A stretch of DNA of 64,000 nt from Mycoplasmoidaceae bacterium. Its GTDB lineage: Bacteria; Bacillota_I; Bacilli_A; Mycoplasmatales; Mycoplasmoidaceae. Positions 63,897 to 64,000 of the stretch are shown one piece after another. Made by a program: the position numbers and the translations under genes. Numbering within the stretch: position 1 is the stretch's first letter; each line of letters starts with the position of its first letter. The stretch covers positions 47,899-111,898 of the forward strand of contig JAKSVR010000001.1 of assembly GCA_024427105.1 (NCBI GenBank), given 5' to 3'. The notes beneath the pieces were generated by a model that searched no databases, was not told the DNA's origin, and was given only the letters and a program-made list of their open reading frames with translations.

Positions 63897-64000
63897 ATGT
63901 CAAGATATACAGGTAGTATTAACCGTAAATCTAGAAGATATGGCTTTTCTTTATTAGAAAACAACAAAGAATTTTCTAAGGGAAAGAAAAGAACATATGC
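63897..64000 (+). CDS. rpsD: 30S ribosomal protein S4 (5' part)
   Basis: The first 34 codons, [20 protein letters not shown] followed by [14 protein letters not shown], match the S4 N-terminus. S4 nucleates 16S rRNA folding. An AAAGGA SD precedes the ATG. The gene runs past the window end. Confidence 0.93.
   Translation, partial: MSRYTGSINRKSRRYGFSLLENNKEFSKGKKRTY

Overview
The window is a low-GC chromosome segment of a mollicute (Mycoplasmatota). TGA is read as tryptophan throughout: almost every conserved gene (polC, ileS, mnmG, topA, rpsB) is intact only if in-frame TGA codons are Trp. A small ribosomal-protein set, many Cys-lipobox lipoproteins, PolC as replicase and very short intergenic gaps fit the same picture. 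dxr and ispH show a methylerythritol-phosphate isoprenoid pathway, which only some mycoplasma lineages keep. A Malacoplasma/Mycoplasmoides-type host-associated species is my inference; the species cannot be fixed from this sequence alone.

Layout. (1) 1-7650 is a defence-like accessory region. A tightly packed plus-strand operon encodes a GIY-YIG/DUF5655 protein, an XRE regulator, an EcoRI-family adenine methyltransferase and a DUF262-HNH protein. It faces minus-strand genes for a membrane-anchored NERD protein, a frameshifted DUF262/DUF1524 (GmrSD-like) protein and a Pif1/RecD-like helicase. (2) 7660-25800 is an array of minus-strand surface lipoproteins. Eight carry a nearly identical signal peptide (consensus MRKIHLLIPSILVASSMPMV); seven of these, plus one with a different signal peptide, are built from 26-residue Cys-rich BspA/DUF285-type repeats. 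Most are separate transcription units bounded by near-identical terminator hairpins and promoter/SD cassettes. Three remnants of the helicase 5' end lie between lipoprotein genes, so the array appears to have grown by duplicating a lipoprotein-helicase unit. The array continues with a DUF6273 lipoprotein, a coiled-coil protein, a small LRR lipoprotein and a lipid-anchored M20 dipeptidase. (3) 25800-30050 holds an acetyltransferase, a DUF2188 protein, two unrelated lipoproteins and a cardiolipin synthase. (4) 30100-44770 is core plus-strand sequence: tsf-pyrH-frr-cdsA-dxr, polC, rnpB, a nucleoside deoxyribosyltransferase, a small structured RNA, an LRR lipoprotein, mnmG-rsmG and a ParA-like protein without Walker A. 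(5) 44800-53400 is core minus-strand sequence: rpsP-rplS, a YitT-family gene, trmD, dprA, topA-trxA-rpmG, rpmG-secE-nusG and rpsB. (6) 53500-64000 contains an Ald/PNT-family gene, ispH, ileS, dinB, tlyA, a membrane protein, a HIT protein, pepD, pnuC and the start of rpsD.

No tRNA, rRNA, CRISPR array or transposase was recognised, and no stretch over 300 bases lacks a gene. The points most worth following are the unusual restriction-modification-like operon, the reconstructed lipoprotein/helicase/small-membrane-peptide cassette, widespread leaderless promoters (TATAAT 6-10 nt before ATG), a ParA-like pseudo-ATPase at the classical soj position, and loss of metal ligands in the PolC PHP domain.
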